A DNA stretch of 64,000 bases. Source: Xiphophorus maculatus. Taxonomy: Eukaryota > Chordata > Actinopteri > Cyprinodontiformes > Poeciliidae. The position numbers and the translations under genes are program-made. Numbering within the stretch: position 1 is the first letter of the stretch; every line of letters begins with the position of its first letter. Location of the stretch: NCBI RefSeq assembly GCF_002775205.1, contig NC_036464.1, positions 372,001 through 436,000 on the forward strand, read 5' to 3'. Positions 23,901 to 36,500 of the stretch are shown here, in pieces. Below the pieces are notes generated by a model. The model saw nothing but the letters and a program-made list of their open reading frames with translations, made no database searches and was not told the DNA's origin.

Positions 23901-26900
23901 GTCGTTTTAAGGATGTAGACAAAAAAAAGAAAAAAAAACAAAACATGGGATTTTTTTCTTTTAAAAAATTCTTTAATAAAGAGGTTTTATATTAAAAAAA
24001 AACTCTTACAATCTGAAATTATAAAAATTTCAGATTTTTTTCTAGAAAATTTCTAAAATGTTTCTCAAAATTCCTGAGATTAATTTCAAACATTTTCTAG
24101 CAAACCCTAAACTTATCAAAATCAAAAATGTCCTTTTTTTGTAAAAAAATTCTGAGATTTATGTCAAACTTCCTGAGATTAATTTGTAAGTTTTTCTCCA
24201 GAAAAATTCAGTTTTCAGAATGTATTTTAGCTACAATGACTTTAAAACGCCGTCAGACATCCCTGCTGCTATTTAATATATACATTTATTACATATGTAT
24301 GTTTAGTAAATACAAATAATTTATATTTTTATTCAATATATATGTTTATAGTTTTGTTAGAAATATATATAAAGAAACTTAAAGCAAAAAAAGGAGCCAA
24401 TAGTTTAAAAATAATGAATAATATTGTTAGGAGTGTCGACAATTATTTCTTAATGTGGAATTTTGTCGTTAAAGGATAAATTAAAGGCTGGATTTGTCAA
24501 AATTTTGTATTTTCCGTTTATATTCTTGCAGTAAAGTTTGAATTTATTTTAAGGATTTTCTAAACACATTTTTCCTGCGTTGTAAATCATTAACTGTGGC
24601 GTTTTGAGGGCACCTGCATGCGTTTCCTTCTGTTTCTGTGGCTGAACCTCCATTTCCTCGTCCTCCTCGTAGCTGCGCTTCTGTCTGCTGGGAACGTACG
24701 ACGTGGAGGGAACCACCCTGCCCTGGTTACTCGTCGTCTCCACGTAGCCGTGCGCCAGCATTAAGGAATAATTTCAGACACACGGGATTTAAAACGCTGA
24801 AACGAAGAGAAAGGTTTGTACGCTTTTTCCACAGTAAAATTCAAAACACTTTGGAGATAAAAACAACGATACGAATGAACTAAAAAAAACTGTTTCAATT
24901 AATTATTATATCATAGCATTTATTACTGTTATCAATAATACTTGGTGATTTTATTTACTTTTTTTAAATGGCCGCTTAAAAATTGTTAGTCAATCAATAA
25001 GATCAATCTATGTTAGATTAATTAACTTTAGATTAATAACTTAAATCTTTACTTTAGGTTGCAGTTTATTATAAAACTATGCAGCTTAAATATCAAGAAC
25101 TTTCCAAACCTTGAAAAGACCTAATTGATGTTAAACTGTAACAGAAAAAGGTTAATTTATCGCGTTTGTGCGTCAGGATATGTCCTTGGCCCACTGGTTC
25201 TCTCCAGGGATGGGAACACAGTAGAACGTCTGTCTCTCTGCAGTCACTGCGTTTCTGGAGTTTACATCCACCTGCAGATAAAAGCAGCTGCAACGAGGCG
25301 TTCAGGAACCGACTTGGAGCCCAAAGAGACGAGGCCTTACCCCAGACTCTGTCACATCTTTGTATTTGCCGCACCGCAGCGTCTGGGGAGCGTCAGGCAG
25401 TGAAATGAGAGGAGAGCAGCCAAAACGTGATAAAATGCAAACGAAGCTGCAGGCTATGTAAATGTCTGCAGGGGAGGAAACAAGGAAGCGCTCACTCTGG
25501 CCTGGGTGGCCGGGTCGACGGTCTCGTAGACTCCCATGAAGAACTCCGGGTCGAACATGTCCTGGACCAAACAGCGGAACTTCACCAGGCTGTCGGGCTT
25601 CAGGTAGTGCAGAGGAACGTCGTTCAGAGACGGGACCTGAATCCAGGGAAAGGTGAGAAAACGGCTGGAGACTCGTACGCTTTCCAGGGGTCAGCGATCC
25701 AAACTCAGAAATTCATCATGATAGTTTGTGGTACTAAAGACATACTGCAAGTTATTGACTGAGGGCAGAAAGACGATTCCTTTACTTGCTGCGGTAGAAA
25801 AATCCTGTTAATAAAATGAAACTTGTAGTTGTTAATTTAGTGCAGCGCGCCGCAGCCAAGGAAAATAACTCAGAAACCATTGGAGAACAACTCCAAACCG
25901 CTCGTATTCTTACTTTTTTCTAGCTCTGTGTCGGCTGGCTACACACAGACAGGTTGCCATAGCAACTGACTGACAACAGCTCCACTACATGTATCAGGAT
26001 TCAACACCAAACATTTGTAAAAAAAAAAATCAAGCAAACATTTCCTACAGAACATTCAGTTGGTTACAGTTTTATGTTTTCATGCTTGATGTTTATTTTG
26101 CGATTATTAATAAGTGATGCCTGAACACAGCGGTGGTTAATTAGCCAATTAAACACGAGCGCTACTGATGATCTGTCAGAGAGTTGCCGTTATTTATTTA
26201 CTTTTGCTTAACTTCATTTAATTTCCCTTTGCATTAAATAAAGTAGTGTTGAATATTTGAAATAAACCAAAACACAATGAATTCCACCGCGCACCTACAT
26301 GTTAAGGTTGTCAAAGTCAAGCTAGCATAACTGACTTACTTACCCCTGCCCGTCGCTATCTTTCTTTTTATTCAAACTTTTCACTTACTTGTAAAATGAC
26401 TTTGTCATTGGACTTTGTTTTGTAGTTGTCGTAGTGTTGACAATTAGCAGTAAAGCTTTTTATTTAATACATCAGGCGTACATCAACATTTAGAGCGACA
26501 ACTTGACAGCTCAAACAAAAGGTAGTGATCGACATGCGAGTGGCTTTGTTAGTGCGTGACGTCACGTTGCAACGTGTCTGATAAACTATTTACTTATTTT
26601 TTTTAGGTAACTTTATGGCTCTAGCTGCATGGCACAGCATTCATAGCGACACAAATGTTGCTCTTGAAAAACATTTGAAACAGTCTTCACTTTCTTAAAG
26701 TGTGTTTTATATCAGTAAACTAGACAAACACTGCAAAAAAGTATTTTTGTCACGTTTCTCATATTAATATCTCAGTTCACTAGAAATAAGACAAAACTAA
26801 CTTACCAGTAACTTTTCAGCAAGATATAGGAGCTTGTTTTAAGTCAGTTATTCCTTAATAATGAAGAAGCAGGACTAGTTTCCCTGGCAGATTATTTCCC

Positions 26901-29044
26901 AATCAACTGGCCCTGAGCCGTTACCTAGCAACGCCAGCCAAGCCCAACCCGTTACCTAGCAACCAGTTCTAGTTCCACTGGCAGATTATTTCACTTATAA
27001 CAAAACATTTTTCCCATTTTATGACTGAAATAATCTACCAGTTTAACTAGCACTTTTTCATAAATATTAATGAATTATTTACTAAAAACAGGCTTCTATT
27101 TCCTGCTGAAAAATTACTTGTAAGTTAATTTTGTTTTATTTCAAATGCACTAAAATATTCGCACAAGAATCTCGACCAAAAATATTTGGGAAAATTTGTG
27201 CATAGTTGAACGCAGTAACTGCATTTAATTATGTTTCCAAATTTAGTGATATTTATTGATGCTCTTGTGGAACGAATAGTGGAGAAAATAGTAAAAAATG
27301 TAATTTCCAATAACACTGTCACTTTTGTTTTTTTATTTGACATCATTAATTGAAATTGATCAAGACAACAATAAATCAACATTTCTAGTCATGGTAATTT
27401 TTTTGTCCAGCCTTAATGAGCTTAATGAAGCAGGATTACCAGAGTCTGGGCTTCTTTCTCCTTCAGCTGCTCTTTGAAAAACTCCACCGCCTTCGCCTCC
27501 CATCCTGAACTCTGACTGCTCTGGGAAGCAGCTGTGAAACCAAAACACACAAATTTACTCTCAGAATCATCCAGTAACATCCAGCTGGTATTTCTGCAAC
27601 AAATTATCATCTCAGTAAATTAGAATATCTTTAAAACGTTAATATATAAAACGCAGGATATTGGATTATTACATTAGATTAAGCCTGCAGCTAATGGTAA
27701 TTTTAGAAAACAGTCTATATTGTTATTCTGATAATCGATTAATCTGAAAAAAAAAAATATTGGCACATTCTGCAAATATTATTTAAACACTTAAATGAAA
27801 AATGTCTTAAAGTTGCATATAAATAATTCAGTTCCGTTTTTACATACAAAACCAAACATTTTATTGCCTAAAGTACAATACCACAGCATTCATTTAGTAA
27901 ATCTGAACCACGTGAAGCTAAAAGTGTCACTTGAGAAATTTGGGTCAAAAATATTTTCATAGGCAAAACATTTTATCTTAAATGCAAAATGTATATGTTT
28001 TTTGTGCAGCTTAAGAACTCGTCTGAATATGTTTTTATAGTCCATTTACTCAGCTAACAATTAATCAATTACTAAATTAGTTGCAGATTATTTCAATAAT
28101 CTATTAATCACGATTAGCCGTTTCAGTCCTGCATAAGTTCAAGAAAAACTGATTTAAAACAAAAATCTTGTGAAGATTGCTAACAGTAAGAGACAGAAGG
28201 TCAGTGCTAAAGAAGCTACATAGTGACGGATCCAACGATTTTAATGGAAAGTTTAGTGAAAGGAAAAAGTAGAGCAACAGGGATGACTGCAGCTAAAAAT
28301 ATATTGTATATATATTAATGCATCTGATCGTCCCAGCAGAATTTGTAATATTACACATTTACATAAAAGATGGATGTTGTATATATTTTTGTACAAGTTT
28401 GGCTTACTTACTGCTCTGACTGTTGTTCTTTCAGCAAAGTTCCTATATTTGAAACTCAAGTTAATGATTGATTCATAAATTAGCTGATTTCAATGATCGA
28501 TTATAGTCGTTTCAGATCTAGACATGTTCAGTAAATTGACAACAATTAATGCCTACCTTCTAGTAGACACTAATTTATCTATTAAATGTCTTTTTAAAAT
28601 TGTTGTATGAGATATTCTAATTCACAAAAAAGTGTGCTGTGAGTTTTTATTTTAAAAAATACAAGTAAATGCTTGAAATAGTTCATATTTATGACCTAAC
28701 TCGACTTTGGGTGGCATTCCACCTTAATTTGAAGGATTTGTATCAACAACAAAGCGAGCATTTAAACGGTTCGGCGGCATTTCCTGCGGTCCAGAATGAG
28801 GAGTGGTTCTGGAGTGGTTCTGGCAGAAGCTCGCAGTGAGTCGGTGTTTAAATTAGAGACTTAATGGAGATAAAAGCGCAGCAACGTGTGATGTGCTCTG
28901 TTTGCGTGGTGTGGACCAGGCTAGCCGCGGCTAGCTAGCAGCTTCCACGCGCCTCACAGAGAGAGAAGTTCCGCCCGGAGTCTTACCGAACATCCCCTCC
29001 ACCACACCCAGAGGGTCGTTAATCCAGTCATGAGTGGAAGGCAT
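17955..29044 (-). CDS. mcmbp: mcmbp, mini-chromosome maintenance complex-binding protein, 16 coding exons
   Basis: Complete gene for MCMBP, a nuclear protein that binds MCM3-7, supports MCM stability and helps remove MCM from chromatin late in S phase. Exons in transcript order: 28987-29044, 27440-27531, 25496-25636, 25341-25382, 25182-25271, 24614-24749, 23518-23663, 23356-23453, 22218-22381, 21582-21705, 21395-21509, 20368-20533, 20165-20298, 19296-19463, 18832-18920, 17955-18081. Lengths sum to 1890 nt, 629 residues plus TGA (human is 642), with phase kept at every junction. It starts [19 protein letters not shown] and ends HKSVNGNEP. Conserved blocks include [70 protein letters not shown], and [20 protein letters not shown]. 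One intron is AT-AC (24750-25181). The first ATG fits the family N-terminus. Confidence 0.97.
18180..18770. repeat. composite interspersed repeat in mcmbp intron
   Basis: Ends (GAGTCACGTGATCAAGAGC... at 18225; ATTTAATGGAAACGCTGCAAT at 18695) match the family at 34540, 40040 and 45780; the middle (about 18300-18650, with GTGACGTCACGC) looks like a later insertion. Confidence 0.5.
19020..19210. repeat. degenerate TTTTCAAC/TTGAAAA repeats
   Basis: Low-complexity intronic block of imperfect units; 19610-19790 next to it holds GACTTTATTCTTGTAA units. Confidence 0.45.
20690..21260. repeat. degenerate GGTTTAGTGGAAGGAAAAA minisatellite
   Basis: Imperfect units of about 25-40 bp in an mcmbp intron; more units at 21910-22110 and near 28245. 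Confidence 0.6.
22391..22563. repeat. 16-bp minisatellite (GGTCAGAACCAAARCA)x10.75
   Basis: Ten full units (22403-22562) plus a partial first one, varying only at one A/G site apart from the last base, in the order A A G G A A G G G G. It begins within 10 bp of the 3' splice site of mcmbp exon 22218-22381. Confidence 0.97.
22600..23270. repeat. degenerate TTTCTAGAAAATTTCTGAG repeats
   Basis: Imperfect units in an mcmbp intron; the same family continues at 23990-24220. Confidence 0.55.
24750..25181 (-). other. mcmbp: U12-type AT-AC intron of mcmbp
   Basis: Read on the minus strand, exon 25182-25271 ends ..WAKD and is followed by ATATCCTGAC, matching the U12 AT-AC donor (ATATCCTT) at seven leading bases. 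The next exon starts at 24749 ([10 protein letters not shown]) after TTCCTTAATGCTGGCGCAC. TTCCTTAAT is an exact match to the U12 branch-site consensus TTCCTTRAY, about 11 nt from the terminal AC. The join is phase 0 and reproduces the family sequence. No GT lies near the donor that would keep frame, and an in-frame TGA upstream of the exon excludes a canonical AG further upstream. Confidence 0.88.
25650..26740. other. mcmbp intron, no gene; one X-box palindrome
   Basis: AT-rich intron between exons 27440-27531 and 25496-25636. Contains GTTGCCATAGCAAC (25953-25966) and GTGACGTCAC (26567). No coding potential seen. Confidence 0.5.
26745..27175. mobile_element. palindromic MITE with paired X-boxes
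   Basis: The left arm (TCACTAGAAATAAGACAAAA, CTTACCAGTAACTTTTCAGC) returns inverted in the right arm (GCTGAAAAATTACTTGTAAG). Between the arms are GTTACCTAGCAAC at 26920-26932 and 26951-26963. Relatives at 5750 and 12480. Confidence 0.75.
27655..28520. repeat. ATTAATCGATTA-type interspersed repeats
   Basis: AACAATTAATCAATTACTAA and AATAATCTATTAATCACGAT belong to a family also at 31270-31720, 32560-32950, inverted at 35830-36190, and in pieces at 45390, 52500 and 63560. Confidence 0.6.
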
Positions 29045-30526
29045 GGCTCAACTGTCACGGGAGGCAGGAGTGATAAAAATACACGCGAGGAAAACCTGTG
29101 ACAATCCTCTACTTTGTTGACTTTCCCCGTCACACAGGATTCTGGCAGAAACTAGGGCGGGAAATTTGCGTCACTTTCTAGTTGGTTTGATTTGAGTACC
29201 CGGACGGGCCGCAGGTGGGGCTCGTCACAGCCGCCACGTACCGTGTTCATGACCGTGCGTAACATGCGTAGAAATAATCCGTCAACGCTTACGCCATATT
29301 GAGAGTGGCAAACATTTTGGAACAAAGAAAATTACAAAGAAATATCTTCAATACAAAACAATAATAAATATCAGCAAATTGCATTAAACAAATATAATAA
29401 AAAATAGGAATAACATATATATAAAGAATATAAAATAATAACCATAAACATTGTCATTATTTATATTTCTCAACAGTCTACAATCAATCTGCTACATACC
29501 TTTTCAGAACAACTGTTAATGTATGTTTTATAACTTTTTTAATTTTTTAAAAATTATAACATGCTATGCATTTGAATGTTCTCCTTTTACAATTTTGTTT
29601 GATGTTATTAGTGTTTTTAATTTTACGTGATTTCTGTAAAGTCACAGTGTTTATAAAGGCGCTACACAAATAAAATTATCATTATTATTTTTATTGAATG
29701 TAAAACAAAGTTTAAAAAAGTTCAATACAGTTACACATAAATAGGTATATTAAAATAATGTGCATCCTTTATGTATTCTCTTATGCAAACAATATGAATT
29801 TTTAGCAAACAGAAGTATATTATTAAAATATAAGAAAGTGTCTGTTACAATAACTAAAAGACAAATAAAAGTAAGCCATATAGCAAAATATGTCACCTTC
29901 ACATGAAAAAAGGTTGAATTGTCAAAGATGGGCAATATTGGCAATTTAAATAATAAAATATTTTCTCCAACGTTTTCTGTAAGGAGAGACTCTACAATAT
30001 CTTTATAGGTTTTTAGTAAAAAAAATTGTAATTGCAAATGTATATTTAAGATACAAAATTACATTAAAGTGTAGATATTTTTTAATTATCTTAAGAATGT
30101 TTGTGCTTTTGTAAATGTTTGTTTTTTACAGAAAAACTTTTAACTTTTAATTAACATGGTGATTTATTTCGTTGTTGTTTTGTTTTATTTGTGTATTCTT
30201 GTTTTATCCCTTTGTGAATTTTATCTGTGAAAGGTGAAAAATAAAAATAAAATATTTACTTACTTAAAATTGTAGGTGCCTTCCTGACCTCTAGGTGTCA
30301 GTAGTGAGAGGAAGTGTTTGTTGTTGATCTTCAACTAACGAGCGATACCGGCAACATTACAGCAGATCTCTAAATCATGTGCTTGGGTAGATGCTGTATT
30401 GATCTGTTCAGATGGCACCTTAAGAATCGGTGAAAAGTTAAAAAAAAAAAAGCTCCGTTTGGACAGCTGACCCCGTTCCGCCGGCGGCCTCCTCCTGTTC
30501 TTGCTACGTGTAATTCTGGGGGAAAA
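29045..30526. other. divergent intergenic region mcmbp / sec23ip
   Basis: About 1.5 kb between the two start codons. The left 200 bp (mcmbp side) and the right 100 bp (sec23ip leader, around 30470-30520) are GC-richer; the middle, 29330-30270, is AT-rich with no recognisable gene. No TATA box was assigned. The region probably holds separate promoters rather than one compact bidirectional promoter, given its length. Confidence 0.6.
29155..29164 (-). promoter_or_regulatory. E2F-like site upstream of mcmbp
   Basis: GGGCGGGAAA on the plus strand reads TTTCCCGCCC toward mcmbp, a consensus E2F element, about 110 bp upstream of the mcmbp ATG. This fits a replication factor expressed at G1/S. Presence of the motif is seen; function is inferred. 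Confidence 0.45.
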
Positions 30527-33500
30527 ATGGCAGATAGAAAAAATAACAATGTTCCCAACAGCAGTGCGAATTTATTGTTCAGCGCCGCCCCGGAGTTTAA
30601 CTTCAACCTGCCGTTTATGCCGGTGAGCCAGGCCACCGGGCCGGCGGTGCTGTCAGGAGGTGAGAGTTAGCGAGACTGTTTGAGGAAATGTTTAAACTGT
30701 GGACAGGTCGTTAGCATGCTAAGCTAGCCAGGCTAACCTCCTGCTATCAGCTGTTATTGAATGAAAGACACAGAAGCACCACGATAAATAGTCGACAGGT
30801 TTGCTAGATTATCCAACTTCTGAATGCTTCTGCTGTAGCATTCCTGCTATTGGTGTTTATCACAATAAGTGGCAAATAAATTACTAGGTTAAAGTGCATA
30901 AACATCACATTAATGTTTCTACAAACTCTACTAGAGACAAAATGTAGCAAATTTTCATAACCGAATAAAGGTTTTGCCTTTGTTAATACCAAAGGCAATT
31001 TTTCCCCTCCTTTTAAATCAGTGAATAACTGTGATTGATCACATTTATTTTTGGTTTGAATTGATTTGGTTCACCAGGTGGGATTAGTGTCCAATCTGTA
31101 GAATAAGTCAATTTAATTCAGTCAAATAATAGATTATTCATCCCAAAGAGAAATTATGATGTCTCCTATCATTTAAGTGTCTTCAAAGAATTGTTTTGGT
31201 GATGCTGTAGGCAGGAAGAATCTCCAGTAGCAGTCAGTACTGCAACAAATCTGAACAGGCCTCTGACTGAAGACTGTTGCTGTATGACAGTTACATGACG
31301 TACTAATGATTATTTTAGTAATTTATTATTTTATCAATTATTCTGACAATAATTCTGATAAATTGTCACATCCTACAGATTTTCATTTAACTGAATAAGC
31401 CTTTTTTATACATTAGAAATACATTAAAAGACGCAAATAAACAAATCAGTTCACTTTTATAAAATAAGTAACTAGACTTAAATGCAATAACAGCATTAGT
31501 TCAGTAAATCTGAACTTAGTGGAGCTAAAACTCACTCCAGGAGCTTTGACTAAAATATGTTTACAAAGTTAATTTTTTTATCTTAAATGCAAAATGTACA
31601 TATTTTTGTACAGTTTTGGCTTATTTACTGCTCTGAATATGTCGCTTTTTTTGAGTCCATACACTCCAGCTAACAATTAATCAGTTACTAAATTAGTTGA
31701 CTGATTAATCGTATCAGCCCTGATGCTAACAGCTCAGTGTCCGCCGGGCAGCAAAGATGATATTCCACAGTAAAATGTCCTGGATGACACCATCAGTTGT
31801 TAGCAAGTACTGCTAATCCACTTCATTTTCTTTTGCTGAGAGATGTTGGCGTAGCGGATATGTTGATACAATGCAAAGGGGAAGCAGGAGGCCCATTAAA
31901 AAATTAAAGAAGACAGAGAGGACTTGTAGCTGCCGTTAAATTTATTATTTTTCATCCTTCAGAAGAAGATTCCACTGATGTTGGAGAAGAAGACAGCTTC
32001 CTTGGTCAGACCTCTGGCGTTGTACCAGCATCCTCCTCCACCTTCAGCTACTTCTCCAGTCCGGCCACGACCTCTGACCCGTTCGCATCCATCGGCCAGT
32101 CGCCATGCCCCCCATCCACCATGTCCTCAGTAGCCGGACCCGTTTCTGTTCCCCGCAGCATCAGCATGGCTCCAACTCCGCCGCCACCGTCTACAAGCTC
32201 ACAGATCAACCCGCCACCTCAAGTGTTCGGCGGCGCCGTTTACCAAAGCCCAGTGGGGCGCCACACTCCTCCCCCGACCACCATGACGCCGCCGCCCCCC
32301 CTGATGCAGCCGCAGGCTCACAACCCGTACCGCCACACCCCCAGCAGCAGCCGAGCCAGCCCCTACATTCCAGCGCCGGAGGTCCTGCCGCCAACACACA
32401 CGCCGCCGCAGATCCCCTACTCTATCAGCGCGCCGCAGATGATGTTTCCCCCCCCAGGCCCGACGTTTACAACAGTAGGTGCCACAAAATTTCTATTAGA
32501 TGTTTCCAAGGTTTAGAAAATCCTCAAAAAAATTACAAATAAGGACGTGGGTTTTTTTTTTTTAAATCAGATACAAAAAATAAGCACATTGTGGTGATTT
32601 GTCATTTAAACCGTTTTTTATACAATATTAGAATTACAAAGTTGCCTAAAAAGAGATTTTTTAATTATTTTCCTTACAGCATTTGAACCAGATGAAGCTA
32701 AAGCTGCCACTCGAGGAGTTTAGGCTAAAACATTTTTACAAACTTTTGTTTTTTTCATTTTAAATGGAAAATGTTCAGATTTTTGTGCAGCTTTGGCTTC
32801 ATTACTTGTGTGGCTGTGTTTTTCTTTGAGCAAGTGACATTTTTTGAGTCTGTAAACTCCAGTTAACGATAAATGGATTACTAAATTAGTTGACGATTAT
32901 TGCAATAATCAATCACAATTAATCCGAGTAATCGTTTCAGACCTACACCTCATAAAAAGACTCTGAAGTTAAATCAGACTAAACTTTTCTTGTTTTAGGT
33001 TAGTTAGAATCACCAAAATTATTTATATTTGTTAAATGGCAAAAAATTTAGCAAGAACATTATTTAGAGATTATGTTTTAAACTTTCACTGCATATTTTG
33101 TTTAAATATTTTACCTTAACACAATTTGTTTGGGTTGTTTCAATGTAATGAATATTTATAGTTCCTAATTGATGTATAAAGATTATCTTATATTAGGTTT
33201 TTTTGTTAAATTATTGTTTTGTTCTCAGACCAGTCAAGATGTGTGAGACATTTCAAAACATAAAATTTTGTTATATTTTTAGCTTAACTTATTCCTGCTG
33301 TAAAATGTAGAAACTGTCACAAAGCATTAATAGCAGTAATAATTGATATAATTGAAACTGTCTTTGTTTTTACTGGAAAAGTTTGAAAACTTGCCTTGAA
33401 AATCCTTGAAAAGTGCTTGAATTTTTGTACAAACCCTGATCTGAATAAATCTTTTTTCGTTCTTCAGCCTCCTCCCTCACATGTTCAGGCGGCTCCTCCT

Positions 33501-36500
33501 CCGCCCGCTGCCGCCGCCGGCGCCGTCGTTCCTGCAGGTCCGATGACGCTGTACAACTACAATGTCTACGAACCGGTCCAGCCGCACTGGTTCTACTGCA
33601 AGGAAGTCGAGTCGAAGAGCGTCTGGTTTCCTTTGAGCATCATCGACTCGCTGCAGCTTGAGGAGACGTTCAACTCAGGTACCGAAACACAAAGAGAATT
33701 GGTGAATATTTCACACACAAAGTCTGAAGACCTTTGGTTCCGCCAGTCCAACCGGACCCAGAGAACGTGGTCGTCCGGACGGACGGCGGGCGCTACGACG
33801 TGCAGCTTTACGACCGCATGCGCAGCGCCGTGTACTGGGAGGAGGAGCCCACAGAGGTCCGGCGCTGCACCTGGTTCTACAAAGGCGACAAGGACAGCCG
33901 CTTCGTCCCGTACTCTGAGGAGTTCAGCGAGAAACTGGAGGTTCGTAAAGAGGCGCCACCACCTGGCGGTTCACCAGAATGCACCCGAAAATGATTCAGA
34001 AAGCAACAACTGGTCAGCAACAATTTGTTGATGGCTTTCAATTCAACTCAAAAATACTTTATTGATCCCAAAGGGAAGTTAAATAATAATTTCATCAATT
34101 CACATAGTTTTAAATATTTAATATCTATTAGTGAAGTCTCAATAATTCATGTTGGTTCTTTGGTTTTTAAAATGACCAAAAACAAATTATCAGGGTTTTT
34201 TCCTCTAGTTTTTTTTTTGGTAGAAGAACAATAATTTCTAAAAACACAATTAATTTTTTTTCTTTTGAAGTTGCAGAAGCTAACTTTTAGGATTTTATTT
34301 TTACATATTAGTTGGTATAAAACAGACAATATGTGAAAAAATTAAGCTCCGCTGATGTAATGAATTACTAATTTATTTAATTAACTCTCCACCAGTGCAG
34401 CACATTTAAAAACATAAATACCTTCACAAGTTTGGTCAAATATGTAAAAACAGCTTGAATTTGGTCAATCAGTGTAATTAGGAGTAAAACAACCAATGTA
34501 AAATAAATCATAAATTCTGGATCTGCCCCTACGGATCAGGAACATTGGCTGCATTTCCAATTGTGCAATTTGACATTTCGAGAAATTTCCAAACAATTTG
34601 TTTTTCAATCAAAAGTTTTGTTGCTTGGGTGAGGTGGGTTTTTTTCGGCTGTATTGAAGCTTCAATGGAAATACTTTTTTTTGCATCACGACTCGCATGA
34701 TCAAGAACAGGATGTTACTTCTGCCGGAAACCATGAAGAAGAAATCGGAGGAAGTAGTTGAAGGATCATGGATCTGCATGTTTTTCAATGAAGAAAGTAA
34801 AAAATGAATCTATCCATGTATGATTTTAATTGCATTTTTTATTTAATGGTAACTCTGCAATTGCAAAAGTGTGTTGTTTTTTTTTTACATGAATGAAATA
34901 CTGACAAAGTTTTGTTTACATCTGTAGCTTGTATCACTGATAACCAATGTAGAATTCTTTTCCATATCAGGATCCATTCAGATATTAATGTCCAATCGGT
35001 GCATTTCTAACTACAAAAGTAAGTAATCAGCCCTCAGACTGTGACTTCATGAGTACATTTTTCACCTTCAGGCAGAATATAAAAAGGCCGTATCAACAAA
35101 CCAGTGGCATCGCAGGCTGGAGTTTCCATCCGGAGAAACGATCGTCATGCACAACCCAAAGGTGAGCCCAAACCGTCCTCAGTAGCAAATTACCAGACAA
35201 ACCCGGTTTGGACGTTCTGTTTGTTCCCGCAGGTCATAGTCCAGTTCCAGCCTTCGTCCAACCCAGACGAGTGGGGTACCACTCAGGACGGGCAGACGAG
35301 GCCGAGGGTGGTGAAGAGAGGGGTTGATGATGACCACGACGAAGTGCCTGATGGTATTCTGCCTCGCTGCGAATCAGAACGGTGGAACCAACATCAGTTC
35401 AGCTGAAAATGATTTGTTTTGCTTCAGGCGAGCTTCCCACGGTGGATCATCTGGTGTTCATGGTCCATGGCATCGGCCCGGTTTGCGACCTCAGGTTCAG
35501 GAGCATGATTGAGTGCGGTGAGCGGCGTCTCCACCAGTGATCCTATCTGTGGAAACTTTAATTTAAACGCAGCGTCGTTTGCTTCCAGTGGACGACTTCC
35601 GGAGCGTTTCGCTGAAGCTGCTGCACAGCCACTTCAAGAATTCGCTGGACGAACACGCCATCAGCCGGGTGGAGTTCCTTCCTGTCCAGTGGCACACGGC
35701 TCTCCACGGAGACGCCACCGGGGTGGACAGGTGGGCTGCGAAACGCATCCGACCCAAACGATTCATCAAATAACTGTTGACTGAAGCGGTCACTGATTAA
35801 TCATTAACTTTAGAATTCACTCAAAAAAGATCATTTAAAGAAAAAGCAACATATTCAGAGCAGAAATTAAACCACAACTGTACAAAAAATAAATACATTT
35901 CGTATTTAGGATAAAAACTTATTTGTCTGTAAATATATTTTAGCCAAAACTCTTCAAGTGGCAGATTTAGTTTCATTGGGTCCAGATTTACTAAATGAAT
36001 GCTACGGTATTGCATTTTAGGCAATAAAATGTTTATTTTATTATAAAAAATAAAAAAATTGATTAGTTATTTGCGTCTTTTAATGTATTTCTAATGAATA
36101 AAAAAGTGTAGGACTGAATTATTTGATTAGTCACAATTAATCAGTTATTGAAATAATCGTCAACTAATTTAGTAATCGATTAATTGCTGACAAAAAGCTG
36201 CAATCAATACGTTTCTACTTTGATTTTCTCGGTTATTTTTTAATATTCACTTACATTTTTCTTGGTTCATGTATATAATCTAAACGATTGAAGCTCAGTG
36301 TGTAAATTATTTAGATGTTTTATCCTGCTTCATGTTGTTGGATTTAAAATGTCCAGGTTGTAGGTGTTTTGTCTCAGTAAATGAATTATTTTGATTTTTT
36401 TTCAGGAGGATTAAAAAGATCACCCTGCCCAGCACCGGACGGTTGCGCCACTTCACCAACGAGACGCTGCTGGATGTGCTTTTCTACAACAGTCCGACTT

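Noticed and set aside
29750-30037. 95-codon minus-strand frame in the mcmbp/sec23ip gap
   Set aside because: AT-rich low-complexity translation, no homology recognised, no gene signals.
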